Shown: positions 44,843-54,870, numbered from the stretch's first letter. The stretch is DNA of 64,000 bases from Cytobacillus eiseniae (GCF_017874625.1 NZ_JAGIKZ010000001.1:372001-436000), one strand, 5' to 3'. Notes: a model not told the origin generated them from the letters alone. Program-made: numbers and translations.

Positions 44843-44890
44843 AAATAAACCAAAATTCCATATAAGAAATGGAATTTTGGTTTATTTAGT
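44843..44890 (+). terminator. Strong intrinsic terminator
   Basis: A 19-bp perfect stem (44843-44861 with 44869-44887) has a 7-base loop and A/T-rich base. The following 180 bases to 45068 hold no recognised feature. Confidence 0.85.
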
Positions 44891-45068
44891 AGTAGGCGAT
44901 CTTTATACTAACAATTCCGAGTCACATACCCTCACTAGACCCAGTCTTCATTATTCTCATCGACGCCAAATGTTGATGACTGATTAAATATTAGTGTATT
45001 TACACTTTCCTGAAAATAGAAATTCCGCATTAGTCTCCAATCATTATCCACTTTAATTGTAGCCCCCC

Positions 45069-45533
45069 TTATTTAATTAATCTTTTTTTGGATATCCATA
45101 ATAAATAAATGAAAAGCCCTCCTAAAAAGTATACAGGTGCAAATAAAGGTTGCAATAAATTTCCAATAGGTAACGAAGTAATAAGAAATATTATATAGCT
45201 CAATGCCATAATTCCAATAAATAAAATAGTATTTACAATCAAAAAGCAATTTAAAATTTTTATATTTTTTCGATATCGAAAAATAATTATACTCATTGTT
45301 ATAATAAATAAAGCTAAAAATGTAAATTCAAAGCTAGATGCCCACATTCCTAATCGACTAATATTTTCAACATCAACTTCTGTTAATAAACTTTTTGACA
45401 ACCACAGATCCGACTTATTCAATCGTTGGTTGTCAAGAAATATAAATCCAAAATATAAAAGCAACATCAAACCAAAGTATACATATATCATAAATTCAAA
45501 TTTATTTTCTCTATTTTTCAAAAACAGTTTCAA
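45069..45533 (-). CDS. Four-helix membrane protein of unknown function
   Basis: A 154-aa protein with four hydrophobic helices at roughly 15-33, 68-86, 95-118 and 128-148, a basic N-terminus and a KKRLIK C-terminus. I do not recognise a family. The start is a TTG with AGAGG ten bases upstream; no ATG fits better. AT-rich even for this genome and flanked by long gene-free stretches, which suggests a recently gained or poorly conserved gene. Confidence 0.55.
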   Translation of the reverse strand: MKLFLKNRENKFEFMIYVYFGLMLLLYFGFIFLDNQRLNKSDLWLSKSLLTEVDVENISRLGMWASSFEFTFLALFIITMSIIIFRYRKNIKILNCFLIVNTILFIGIMALSYIIFLITSLPIGNLLQPLFAPVYFLGGLFIYLLWISKKRLIK

Positions 45534-46088
45534 GAATTTAACCTCTTTTCCTAAAAACTGTATTTATTAAAACTACTGTAAAGGATGAGAGATAAAAGAA
45601 TCATTGTAGGTTCCAATAAAATCTTCTTCATAATTCTCGCTTATTAATTTGAATATTAACACAATTCATAACACATTGCCAATTTTAACCCATTAACTTT
45701 ATTATAGCTTTCTATTTTTTAACCACACGATATCTAACTGTTAATACTGTTTGCTTTATCAACAGAATTAATAGTTAGATATCTCCATAACAAATTAGAG
45801 AAAGGGAGACCCCCATTATTGGAACAATTCCAAAACCCATTAGAATATTCCAGCAAGTGGGTACATTTCATTTTTCTTCAACTAACTGTTTTCTTAGAAT
45901 AACGTAGGTGGAAATAAGGAAGAAAAGGAAAAAGGATTTAACGCCTTTCCTTTCAATACTTTCCAGATGGATAAGCAATTTATGCTAAAAAAAACATACA
46001 TATAGGATTAACGCTCTTTTTTGATGAGCATTGATTGAAATGAGTCGAACGCATCTTTAAATTGTTGTATGGAAGGAGTACGACAAAC
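45534..46088. other. AT-rich gene-poor stretch with long inverted repeat
   Basis: No convincing gene. A 23-base inverted repeat with two mismatches pairs 45729-45751 (GATATCTAACTGTTAATACT start) with 45761-45783 around TGCTTTATC, with no T-run after it. A 27-codon frame starting TTG near 45820 has an AAAGGGAG site but no recognisable product. The end of the stretch carries GGAAGGAG (46071-46078) for the first gene of the phosphosignalling operon. Confidence 0.5.
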
Positions 46089-47129
46089 TTGCGATTTTGG
46101 AAAACAGCAAAAAGAAAATCACAACATCATTTGTATTCATTTTTTATACCACTTAACATCGCCATTCTGGATACTTCAGCCACTTCAACTACTATTAGTA
46201 AAACCATTCAAAGCTTCCCTTGGTGGGTATATCTTCTTTTTTCTGCCATCTTACTAACAATCTTTTATTTGATTCTCAAACATTATATACAAAAAAAAAG
46301 CAACAAAACAGAAATACTTGATGGCAGTTCTACAACTGACCCCATTACGATTCAAAAGCCAATATCCACAATGATTATACCAGGCAATGACCAGCATATC
46401 GGCACACGAGCAGAACAACAGGATGCATTTGCTTTCTCAGACCTAGATGATCAAGCTTTCATTGCTCAATATGGAGTATTAGCAGTGGTAGCAGATGGAA
46501 TGGGTGGGCTGATCGGCGGAAAAGAAGCAAGTCAATTAGCAGTACATGCATTTTTAGAGCATTATCTTCATTCCGCTAAAACAGCTGCTATTCCTGAGAG
46601 ACTGAGAGAAGCAGCATTCATTGCGAATGAGGCGGTCTTACAGTTTGCACGTAAAAAGCAGATGGAGGAGAGTGTTGGTACAACGCTCATTGCTACTGTC
46701 GTATTAGACAATCAGCTGTATTGGCTATCAGTCGGGGATAGTCGAATCTATTTAAAGAAGGGAGAATGTTTAACATTACTGACAACTGATCATATATATG
46801 GGAAAGAATTAGCAGAGAAAGTCGCTCGTGGTGAAATCACTGCTGAAGAGGCAGAAAATGACCCTGAAAAGGCCAGTTTAACTAGCTTTATAGGGTTGAA
46901 ACAGTTAGAGATGCTAGATGTTTCGAGTGAGCCTATCCCTCTAAATAAAGGGGATTCGGTCGTGCTTTGCAGTGATGGCCTGTATGATTCTATCACGACA
47001 GATGAAATGCTTGATATTTGTCGTAACTTTTCAACGCAAGAGGCAGCAGAAGCTTTGATACAGCTAGTACTTTCAAAACAAAAGCCTAATCAAGATAATG
47101 CAACAGTAGCGCTACTAACAATTGAATAG
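46089..47129 (+). CDS. Membrane-anchored PP2C Ser/Thr phosphatase
   Basis: A 346-aa phosphatase. One N-terminal membrane helix (about 40-62, WWVYLLFSAILLTIFYLILKHY), a linker, then a PP2C domain with GTRAEQQDAF, VVADGMGGLIGGKEAS, ESVGTTL, SVGDSRIYL, LCSDGLYDSI and QDNATVALL, so all metal-binding aspartates are present. The start is uncertain. TTG 46089 has GGAAGGAG ten bases upstream, and TTG 46062 is the alternative. First gene of a five-gene operon, 16 bases from the next. It would dephosphorylate targets of the kinase encoded downstream. Confidence 0.83.
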   Translation: MRFWKTAKRKSQHHLYSFFIPLNIAILDTSATSTTISKTIQSFPWWVYLLFSAILLTIFYLILKHYIQKKSNKTEILDGSSTTDPITIQKPISTMIIPGNDQHIGTRAEQQDAFAFSDLDDQAFIAQYGVLAVVADGMGGLIGGKEASQLAVHAFLEHYLHSAKTAAIPERLREAAFIANEAVLQFARKKQMEESVGTTLIATVVLDNQLYWLSVGDSRIYLKKGECLTLLTTDHIYGKELAEKVARGEITAEEAENDPEKASLTSFIGLKQLEMLDVSSEPIPLNKGDSVVLCSDGLYDSITTDEMLDICRNFSTQEAAEALIQLVLSKQKPNQDNATVALLTIE

Positions 47130-47151
47130 TTAATGGAAGAGGGGAATGATG

Positions 47152-48372
47152 ATGGTCCGTCCATTCAAAAGAAACATTCGTGTATTTCTTACTTGTTTGC
47201 TCGTTTCACTGTTATTTTTGCAAATACTTATCTCTACCAATCAAGTAAAGGCTGAAACAAGATCAATAGATGATCTTCGAAATAGTGTAGTCCGTATCCT
47301 TTGTTACGGATTAGATGGTGGATTGTATACAGGCAGCGGCTTTTCAGTAGGTATGGGTGAACCAGTTAGACATATCGTAACTAATTACCATGTTGTTGAG
47401 CCGAATCTCGAAGGTGTGACCGTTCTTCTTTCAAAAGAAGATCAAATTAATGCGGTTGTCGTTGCATATGACAAAGTAAAGGATATTGCCGTATTGGAAT
47501 TAACACAGGATTTATTCAAAAGACCGCCAATGGAAATTGGTGATAGCAAAGCAGCCATTGCTAGTCAAGATGTTTATGCACTTGGTTTTCCAGGAGATGC
47601 TGATTTAATTGATGATACACCATCTGGTGATCCAGATGACGTCACAATCACTCGAGGAATCATTAGCAAAATTTCTACCCAAGGCGGACGCGGAATCTTC
47701 CAAGTAGATGTTAGCATCAATTCTGGTAACTCAGGTGGACCATTATTAAATGAAAATGGGCAAGTAATTGGCATTAATACATTTACGGTGACATCAGCTG
47801 CTGGCATTAATGGTGCTGTTAAAATTGAAGAATTAATCCCCATGTTGGAATCAAGGGGCATTGAATATTTGTCAGCAAATAACAATAAACAATCAAGCGG
47901 CAGCCTGTTTGCTTTCTCTAAAATATGGCTGATAGTAGCCATTGTTTGTTTTGTTTTCCTCCTAATTGTTGGTCTCTTGCTATTCTTCTTCATCAGAAAA
48001 AGAAAGGCTCATTCCGTTCATGTCTCTCATTCGTCCCCATATAACCAAAAACCAGTGTTGAAAGGGGTATCCGGGTATTTTGCTGGACAAACGATTGAAT
48101 TGGTTGATCATGACTTGAATATCGGCCGTGACGCAAAACAATGTCAACTTGTGTTCCCACTTTCAATGGAAGAAATCAGCAGGAAACATTGTACACTTCA
48201 TTTCGACAAACATGCACAAACTTTTACAATTGAAGATCATTCAACAAATGGAACGTATTTACAATCAGGTGCACGTATTCCAGCAGGGAAGATTACACAA
48301 TTACGTCCAGGTGATCGATTTTACTTAAGTTCAAAGGATATTTTATTTGAAGTAAGTTGGGAGAGACGATAA
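47152..48372 (+). CDS. Trypsin-like protease with transmembrane helix and cytosolic FHA domain
   Basis: A 406-aa two-sided protein. Signal/anchor segment 11-32. Then an HtrA/trypsin-like domain with complete triad H80 (NYHVV), D111 (DIAVLEL) and S194 (NSGNSGGPL). A second membrane helix is at about 257-281, followed by KRK. The C-terminal FHA domain (312-403) has GR (325-326), SRKH (343-346) and NGT (366-368), which binds phosphothreonine. The protease would face outside and the FHA domain the cytosol. Three tandem ATGs exist; 47152 is best spaced from AGAGGGG. Neighbouring PP2C and kinase genes suggest that phosphorylation recruits or controls it. No PDZ domain is seen. Confidence 0.88.
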   Translation: MVRPFKRNIRVFLTCLLVSLLFLQILISTNQVKAETRSIDDLRNSVVRILCYGLDGGLYTGSGFSVGMGEPVRHIVTNYHVVEPNLEGVTVLLSKEDQINAVVVAYDKVKDIAVLELTQDLFKRPPMEIGDSKAAIASQDVYALGFPGDADLIDDTPSGDPDDVTITRGIISKISTQGGRGIFQVDVSINSGNSGGPLLNENGQVIGINTFTVTSAAGINGAVKIEELIPMLESRGIEYLSANNNKQSSGSLFAFSKIWLIVAIVCFVFLLIVGLLLFFFIRKRKAHSVHVSHSSPYNQKPVLKGVSGYFAGQTIELVDHDLNIGRDAKQCQLVFPLSMEEISRKHCTLHFDKHAQTFTIEDHSTNGTYLQSGARIPAGKITQLRPGDRFYLSSKDILFEVSWERR

Positions 48373-48374
48373 AG

Positions 48375-49100
48375 ATGCAGTTCCAAACCACAATGATTTC
48401 TAACAAAGGCGGAAGAGCAACTAATCAAGATTATGTAGCATTCAAAGAATCGTTTGATGGAGGCTGCTGGGTTCTTGCAGACGGTTTAGGAGGGTACCAA
48501 GGTGGAGAAATTGCCGCAAAGCTTGCCGTTGATACGATTCTTAAAGAATATCAACAACATCAAAGTCTGCATTGGTTAAAAAATGCCATTGATAAATCAC
48601 AAGAAGCACTTCATAAGCAGCAGAAATTATCCTTACACATGAAAAAAATGAGAACAACATTAATTGCTTTAACTTGTAAAAATAATCATGCTTGCTGGGC
48701 ACATATTGGTGATTCTCGATTGTACCATTTTCGTGAAGGAAAGCTGCTGTCACAAACAAAAGATCATAGTGTTTGTCAAGCACTTGTAAATGCGGGAGAG
48801 ATTACAACTAGTCAAATTCGGTATCATGAAGACCGCAACCGGCTTTATCGAGTTTTAGGAACAGATGGAGCAGTAAAAGCAACGATATTGACAGAAGAAG
48901 TATCCATTCAGAAAGAGGATGCCTTCCTTTTATGCTCAGATGGATTCTGGGAAGCTGTGACAGAGGAAGAAATGGAGAATACTAGTGTAATAGCTTCTTC
49001 CCCTCATGAATGGCTACAAATGATGGAATTAATCCTCTTCGAAAGAATGAAAGCAAATCATGATAATTATAGTGCGATCGCTGTAATCGTTACAAACTAA
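48375..49100 (+). CDS. Soluble PP2C Ser/Thr phosphatase
   Basis: A 241-aa cytoplasmic PP2C of Stp1/PrpC type. Motifs: GGRATNQDYVAF, WVLADGLGGYQGGEIAA, MRTTLIAL, HIGDSRLYHF, KDHSVCQ, LLCSDGFWEAV and HDNYSAIAV. Metal ligands are intact. It starts three bases after the protease stop; GGGAGAG overlaps the end of that gene. It has no membrane helix, unlike the first phosphatase of the operon, so the operon encodes two phosphatases with different locations. Confidence 0.9.
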   Translation: MQFQTTMISNKGGRATNQDYVAFKESFDGGCWVLADGLGGYQGGEIAAKLAVDTILKEYQQHQSLHWLKNAIDKSQEALHKQQKLSLHMKKMRTTLIALTCKNNHACWAHIGDSRLYHFREGKLLSQTKDHSVCQALVNAGEITTSQIRYHEDRNRLYRVLGTDGAVKATILTEEVSIQKEDAFLLCSDGFWEAVTEEEMENTSVIASSPHEWLQMMELILFERMKANHDNYSAIAVIVTN

Positions 49101-49124
49101 AAATTTAATAAATGAGGTGAAATC

Positions 49125-51578
49125 ATGGCGGATTACGACCATCTTTGTTTAGGGTGTATGGAGGATAGAGGCACAGATTCAGTCTGTCCTCATTGTGGCT
49201 GGGTTGTTGGTTCCTCCGCAGAAGCCCCACAGCATTTGCCGCCTGGATCTATTTTACAAGAGAAATACCTTCTTGGAAGGGTTCTCGGCCATGGAGGATT
49301 TGGAATAACCTATTTGGCCTATGATTTAAATCTTGATATGAAACTAGCGATTAAAGAATATATGCCACGTGATTTTGCAACTAGATCCCCCGACCAAACA
49401 ATGGTCTCTGTTTTCACTGGGGATTCAGCCACCCATTTTGAGAATGGGTTAATCAACTTTTTAGATGAAGCAAAAACATTGGCACAATTTAGCAATCACC
49501 CTGGCATTGTTGGTGTGAGAGATTTTTTCAGAGAAAATGGCACAGCTTATTTAGTTATGTATTATCTTGAAGGAATTGATTTCAAACAATATTTAGAAAC
49601 ACAAGGCGGAAAAATCCCTTATCAAAATGCACTTATGATTATGATGCCTGTGATGGATGGATTAAGAGAAGTACATCGAACAGGCACATTACATCGAGAT
49701 ATTAGTCCAGATAATATTTATATAACATCTGAAGGCCAAGTGAAGATTTTGGACTTTGGTGCAGCACGCTATGCCATGACTGAATTTAGCAAAAGCATCT
49801 CCGTCATTTTAAAGCCAGGATTTGCTCCAGAGGAACAATATCGCAGCAAAGGAAAGCAAGGGCCTTGGACAGACGTATATTCAGCCGCAGCAACCTTCTA
49901 TCGAGCGATAGTTGGTTATGTCCCACCCGAATCTCTTGATCGGTTAGAGGAAGATTCGATCATTCCCCCTTCGAAGCTAGGCGTTGATATTCCTGAAAAG
50001 GCAGAAGCTGCATTAATGAAAGCTTTGTCCGTTAAAGCGAGTGAGCGTTATCAGTCAATCGATGAGTTTCAACAAGACCTGTTAGTAAATATGAACGTAA
50101 GTGATTCAGCGATTTCACCATCAACAGACATAAATAGCCACGAGTCCTTACAAAAAAAGAAGACGCAGAATAAGAATCCCATCTCAAAATGGGTATGGAT
50201 CGGTGGGGGAGCGACCATTGTTGCTCTTTTAACGATTGTCATTGTAGGCACAATCTTTCTGTTTAAATCAATGGCAGGAAATACACCGGATAAACCTGTA
50301 GAAAATGATACAAGAATCATTAATAAACAAGAGAATGAAAAGCAAGAAGATATAACAGAAGAGATTATTAAGGAAGTTGTCGTTCCGAATGTAATCCATC
50401 AATTAGAAGAAGATGCGAAAAAAGTATTAACGGAAGAAGGATTAAAGCTTGGTGATGTCACGTATATTGAAAGTATCTATGTGAAAAAGGGAATTGTTAC
50501 AAAGCAATCTTTAACAGCAGAGGACAAAGCAAAGGAAAATGATATCGTCCATCTTGAAGTGAGTAAAGGAATTGAACTACCACTTGATGAAGAAACAATT
50601 AAAACACAGCATTTGAAAATTGTATACGAATATTGGGATAAAGGCTATGCATTGAACAAAGAAAAAGATTATTTTAATGCATTAAAGCATTATGTTCAAG
50701 CTCGAGATATGGCCGAGATCATTTTTAACACGGATGGGAATTTCGATGCTCAATACTCGATGGGCGTACTTGATCGGAACATCTCACTTACGAAGCGATC
50801 ATTAGGTTATTTCGAATTTGCCTTAATTGATATAAAAAATAGTGTCATTATACTCGAAGACTTACTAACAAAAGACCCTCTTTTTCAAAAGGACCATGTT
50901 GAACTAGCTAACTCTTATGCAGATTTATCCTTCATTCAATTTTTAAATCAAATGCCAAATGATGCTGTTACTTCAGCAGAAAAAGCCATCGAATTAAATC
51001 CCAATACCCTCATTTATAAAATAAATCTGGCTCATGCCTATTTGTTCTCAGATCAATTTGATGCTGCAGTTGAATTATACACGTCGCATAGTGATGAAAA
51101 GGTAAATGACCAGCAATTATTTAAAGAATTCGTGCTAGGAGATTTCAATTACTTCAGAAAAAATAACCTTACACATCCTGATATGGAGAAAATTGAAATC
51201 ATCTATTCGAATGCGGATGATGCCTACTCAGATGAAGAGGAAATTCAAAAGGCAATCTATGCTAACGGCGTGGCAATTGAGCAGGAAGATGTTGCAGGTT
51301 ACATGAGTACAATTGATCCTAATTCAGGGAATTACGCTTCTACAGAAAAAGCCATCGGTGATTTATTTGCGGCATACAGTGATTTTAAACTAGTGATTGA
51401 GAGTATTGATATTCTTGAAATCAACGCAAATACTGCGAAAGCAAGAGTTTCTCAAGTCCTTTCCTATACAGATGGAACACAAAATTATGAAGGGAAATCA
51501 ACCATGATCCATCATTTCGTTCAAGGCACTGGGACATACAAATGGTTAATTTCTACGACGGAAGTAGAAGGGAGCTAA
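49125..51578 (+). CDS. Zinc-ribbon Ser/Thr protein kinase with PASTA and TPR-like sensor region
   Basis: An 817-aa receptor kinase. A zinc ribbon (C8, C11, C21, C24) precedes a Hanks-type kinase domain (about 48-320) with glycine loop GHGGFG, K77 (AIKEY), HRDISPDN (190-197), DFG (210-212) and APEEQY. One membrane helix spans 356-380. Outside follow a Lys/Glu linker, one PASTA domain (418-481, PNVIHQLEEDAKKVL...), a TPR-like helical array (about 500-690), and a C-terminal NTF2-like alpha/beta domain (about 705-815). HRDIS replaces the usual HRDLK/HRDIK, so the catalytic-loop lysine is Ser-shifted and activity needs testing. Operon partner of the FHA and PP2C proteins. Confidence 0.9.
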   Translation: MADYDHLCLGCMEDRGTDSVCPHCGWVVGSSAEAPQHLPPGSILQEKYLLGRVLGHGGFGITYLAYDLNLDMKLAIKEYMPRDFATRSPDQTMVSVFTGDSATHFENGLINFLDEAKTLAQFSNHPGIVGVRDFFRENGTAYLVMYYLEGIDFKQYLETQGGKIPYQNALMIMMPVMDGLREVHRTGTLHRDISPDNIYITSEGQVKILDFGAARYAMTEFSKSISVILKPGFAPEEQYRSKGKQGPWTDVYSAAATFYRAIVGYVPPESLDRLEEDSIIPPSKLGVDIPEKAEAALMKALSVKASERYQSIDEFQQDLLVNMNVSDSAISPSTDINSHESLQKKKTQNKNPISKWVWIGGGATIVALLTIVIVGTIFLFKSMAGNTPDKPVENDTRIINKQENEKQEDITEEIIKEVVVPNVIHQLEEDAKKVLTEEGLKLGDVTYIESIYVKKGIVTKQSLTAEDKAKENDIVHLEVSKGIELPLDEETIKTQHLKIVYEYWDKGYALNKEKDYFNALKHYVQARDMAEIIFNTDGNFDAQYSMGVLDRNISLTKRSLGYFEFALIDIKNSVIILEDLLTKDPLFQKDHVELANSYADLSFIQFLNQMPNDAVTSAEKAIELNPNTLIYKINLAHAYLFSDQFDAAVELYTSHSDEKVNDQQLFKEFVLGDFNYFRKNNLTHPDMEKIEIIYSNADDAYSDEEEIQKAIYANGVAIEQEDVAGYMSTIDPNSGNYASTEKAIGDLFAAYSDFKLVIESIDILEINANTAKARVSQVLSYTDGTQNYEGKSTMIHHFVQGTGTYKWLISTTEVEGS

Positions 51579-51581
51579 ATA

Positions 51582-52151
51582 ATGAAGCGCTGTACGAATG
51601 GACATTATTACGATGAAACAAAGCATAGTCTCTGTCCACATTGTGGTGTAAATATTGATCTAAATTTAGGAATGACTATGCCCAAACGCCCTCATGGAGA
51701 GGATGCGAATCCAAATGCAGAGATTGGCAAAACGGTTGCTAAATTACCTGAAGGAAAGCGGGATCAGTCGAATGATGGCAAGACTGTTGCTGTTATCCGA
51801 AAAAAGATGGGCATTGACCCTATAGTCGGCTGGTTCGTCTGTATTGAAGGAGCAGATAAAGGGAAAGATTATAAAATTCGAAGTGAACGGAACTTTATTG
51901 GCCGCTCTGACAAAATGGATATACGGATTGCAGGGGATGAAGCTATTTCACGAGAAAACCATGCCATTGTCAGTTACAGTCCAAAGAAGAGACTTTTCCG
52001 CATCTATCCTGGTGATTCAAGAGGACTTGTCTACCTAAATGACGAGGAAGTTATCAAAGCAGATGAACTGCAACGATACGATATCGTAGAAATTGGCAAA
52101 ACAAAATTAATGTTTATTCCATTTTGCAGTGATCAGTTTGATTGGGGATAA
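51582..52151 (+). CDS. Zinc-ribbon FHA-domain protein with two GKTVA motifs
   Basis: A 189-aa cytoplasmic adaptor. The N-terminus is a zinc ribbon (C4, H8, C18, C21: CTNGHYYD...CPHC). A flexible linker holds two GKTVA repeats (T51 and T68), plausible phosphoacceptor threonines. A C-terminal FHA domain (about 85-178) has GR 107-108, SRENH 123-127 and a degenerate later loop (YLNDEEV in place of NGT). It lies three bases after the kinase gene. The likely scheme, inferred from such modules in general, is that the kinase phosphorylates the threonines and FHA domains in this protein or the protease bind them. It is the last gene of the operon. Confidence 0.85.
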   Translation: MKRCTNGHYYDETKHSLCPHCGVNIDLNLGMTMPKRPHGEDANPNAEIGKTVAKLPEGKRDQSNDGKTVAVIRKKMGIDPIVGWFVCIEGADKGKDYKIRSERNFIGRSDKMDIRIAGDEAISRENHAIVSYSPKKRLFRIYPGDSRGLVYLNDEEVIKADELQRYDIVEIGKTKLMFIPFCSDQFDWG

Positions 52152-53469
<1,318 letters not shown>

Positions 53470-53499
53470 TTTATAATTTTTCAAAATGGAGTGTTTAAT

Positions 53500-53874
53500 A
53501 TGTGGAAATTAGTTAATGGACATCTAGTTCAAACTACCGATCAAACTAGAGTAAAATTTAGAACGAATATAAGTAAATCCTTATTAGAAAAATTAAACAA
53601 GTTAGCCTTAGAATATGATACCCATGCAAATTATCTAATTGAAAGTGGTTTACAAACTGTCCTAACTCAAGATGTGATTCATTTTAATAAAAAAACTAGA
53701 CCGAAAGATAGAATTCAATACAAAACTACATACGACAAAGAATTATTAGAGCAGGTTAAAGAGTTTGCTAAAAACCATCAATTATTTATAAATGATATTA
53801 TTGAGTATAGTGTTCAATATATTGATTTCAATAATATTAAAAATAGCAACCACAAAAACAGAATAGAGCAGTAG
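53500..53874 (+). CDS. Protein with two ribbon-helix-helix-like repeats
   Basis: A 124-aa protein. Two similar segments, RVKFRTNISKSLLEKLNKLA (about 17-36) and RIQYKTTYDKELLEQVKEFA (about 67-86), each continue to a second helix (ANYLIESGLQTVL, INDIIEYSVQYI), the pattern of a ribbon-helix-helix DNA-binding unit in tandem. Similar Bacillus proteins have been given misleading names, so I give none. ATG 53500 follows GGAG by eight bases. It is 30 bases after the endonuclease gene and may share its transcript. Confidence 0.6.
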   Translation: MWKLVNGHLVQTTDQTRVKFRTNISKSLLEKLNKLALEYDTHANYLIESGLQTVLTQDVIHFNKKTRPKDRIQYKTTYDKELLEQVKEFAKNHQLFINDIIEYSVQYIDFNNIKNSNHKNRIEQ

Positions 53875-53945
53875 TACTTTAATCTATTCTTGATTTAAAG
53901 AAACGCCCCGAACATAATATATATTATAGGAACTCAATTTTCAAT

Positions 53946-54008
53946 CAAGATATCTCGTCTCAATTACAAAGTATACTTAAGATAGTGAGACGGTCTTGAA
54001 ATTTTTAT
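53946..54008 (+). terminator. Hairpin terminator candidate
   Basis: CAAGA..CGTCTCA (53946-53962) pairs with TGAGACG..CTTG (53986-53998) with an internal loop, followed by AAATTTTTAT. Confidence 0.5.
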
Positions 54009-54317
<309 letters not shown>

Positions 54318-54341
54318 AAAAGCACCTATTTAGGTGCTTTT
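54318..54341 (-). terminator. Intrinsic terminator for the CueP-like gene
   Basis: An 11-bp perfect stem AAAAGCACCTA/TAGGTGCTTTT has a 2-base formal loop and overlaps the gene's stop codon. A T-run follows on the minus strand. Confidence 0.85.
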
Positions 54342-54870
54342 ATGTTAACTGCATAGTTGTAATACAAGTACGGTCATCCTTAAAAGTTGAGATTTCTGAT
54401 TCTGATACTTGATCATCATACTTAATCGTTATTTGGTATGTTTTATCTCTTGGGAGCCATAAATCAAAAAAACCATTAGATTGGGATTTTACTTTTTCGT
54501 CTAGAATCACATTGCCTTCCGTATCTTCAATATATACATCAAATTCTTTATCAACTAATTCACCTTGACAACCTGTCAAGCTATGATTTGTTCAAGGGTG
54601 AGTTTGATCAACGTAAGGTGCAATGGAAACGAAAAAGTCTTCGTCTGATAGGTCATAGATTAACTCGTCTCCATCCTCTTTATTAACAATAAGCTCATGC
54701 GAAGTAATTGAGGCAGTCTCATTCTGAATATCCCCTGTACTGTAAGTATTTACCAGTTCTGTGATATTATCAACTTTTAAAGCAGCTTCATCGTTTGAAC
54801 CGCTTTGTCCGCAACCAGCTAATACAATAGAAATAAGTGAAATAGCTAAAATAGTTACTTTCATCTTCAT
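54340..54870 (-). CDS. cueP: CueP-family copper-binding lipoprotein with in-frame UGA (candidate selenoprotein)
   Basis: Continuous reading through one UGA gives 176 residues of a CueP-like protein. The lipobox signal peptide ends LAGC. The family core ITELVNTYSTG...ASITSHELIV...FFVSIAPYVDQTHP is followed by UGA at codon 93, then TNHSLTGCQGELVDKEFDVYI...GFFDLWLPRDKTYQITI, ending CITTMQLT. CueP proteins have a Cys pair eight residues apart plus a late Cys. Here C101 and C169 remain, and the UGA is exactly where the first Cys belongs. A hairpin fitting a bacterial SECIS lies directly after it. The alternatives are a TGT/TGC-to-TGA nonsense mutation or a read error. Both flanks are otherwise intact, with AAGGAGG before ATG and a terminator. 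Next to a CadA/CadC metal-resistance operon. Confidence 0.8.
54564..54580 (-). promoter_or_regulatory. SECIS-like hairpin downstream of the in-frame UGA
   Basis: On the minus strand CUUGACA-GGU-UGUCAAG forms a perfect 7-bp stem with a GGU loop. The loop begins 18 nt after the UGA (54594-54592). E. coli fdhF has the same 18-nt spacing and a GGU in its apical loop. The sequence also encodes SLTGCQ, so chance formation through coding constraint cannot be excluded. Confidence 0.5.

Noticed and set aside
45820-45903. A 27-codon TTG-started frame with an AAAGGGAG site
   Set aside because: Very short, no recognisable product and no terminator, so only mentioned with the surrounding stretch.
54592-54870. 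Treating the two halves of cueP as two separate small genes
   Set aside because: The second half has no ribosome site or proper start, both halves are in the same frame, and together they give one normal-length CueP-family protein.
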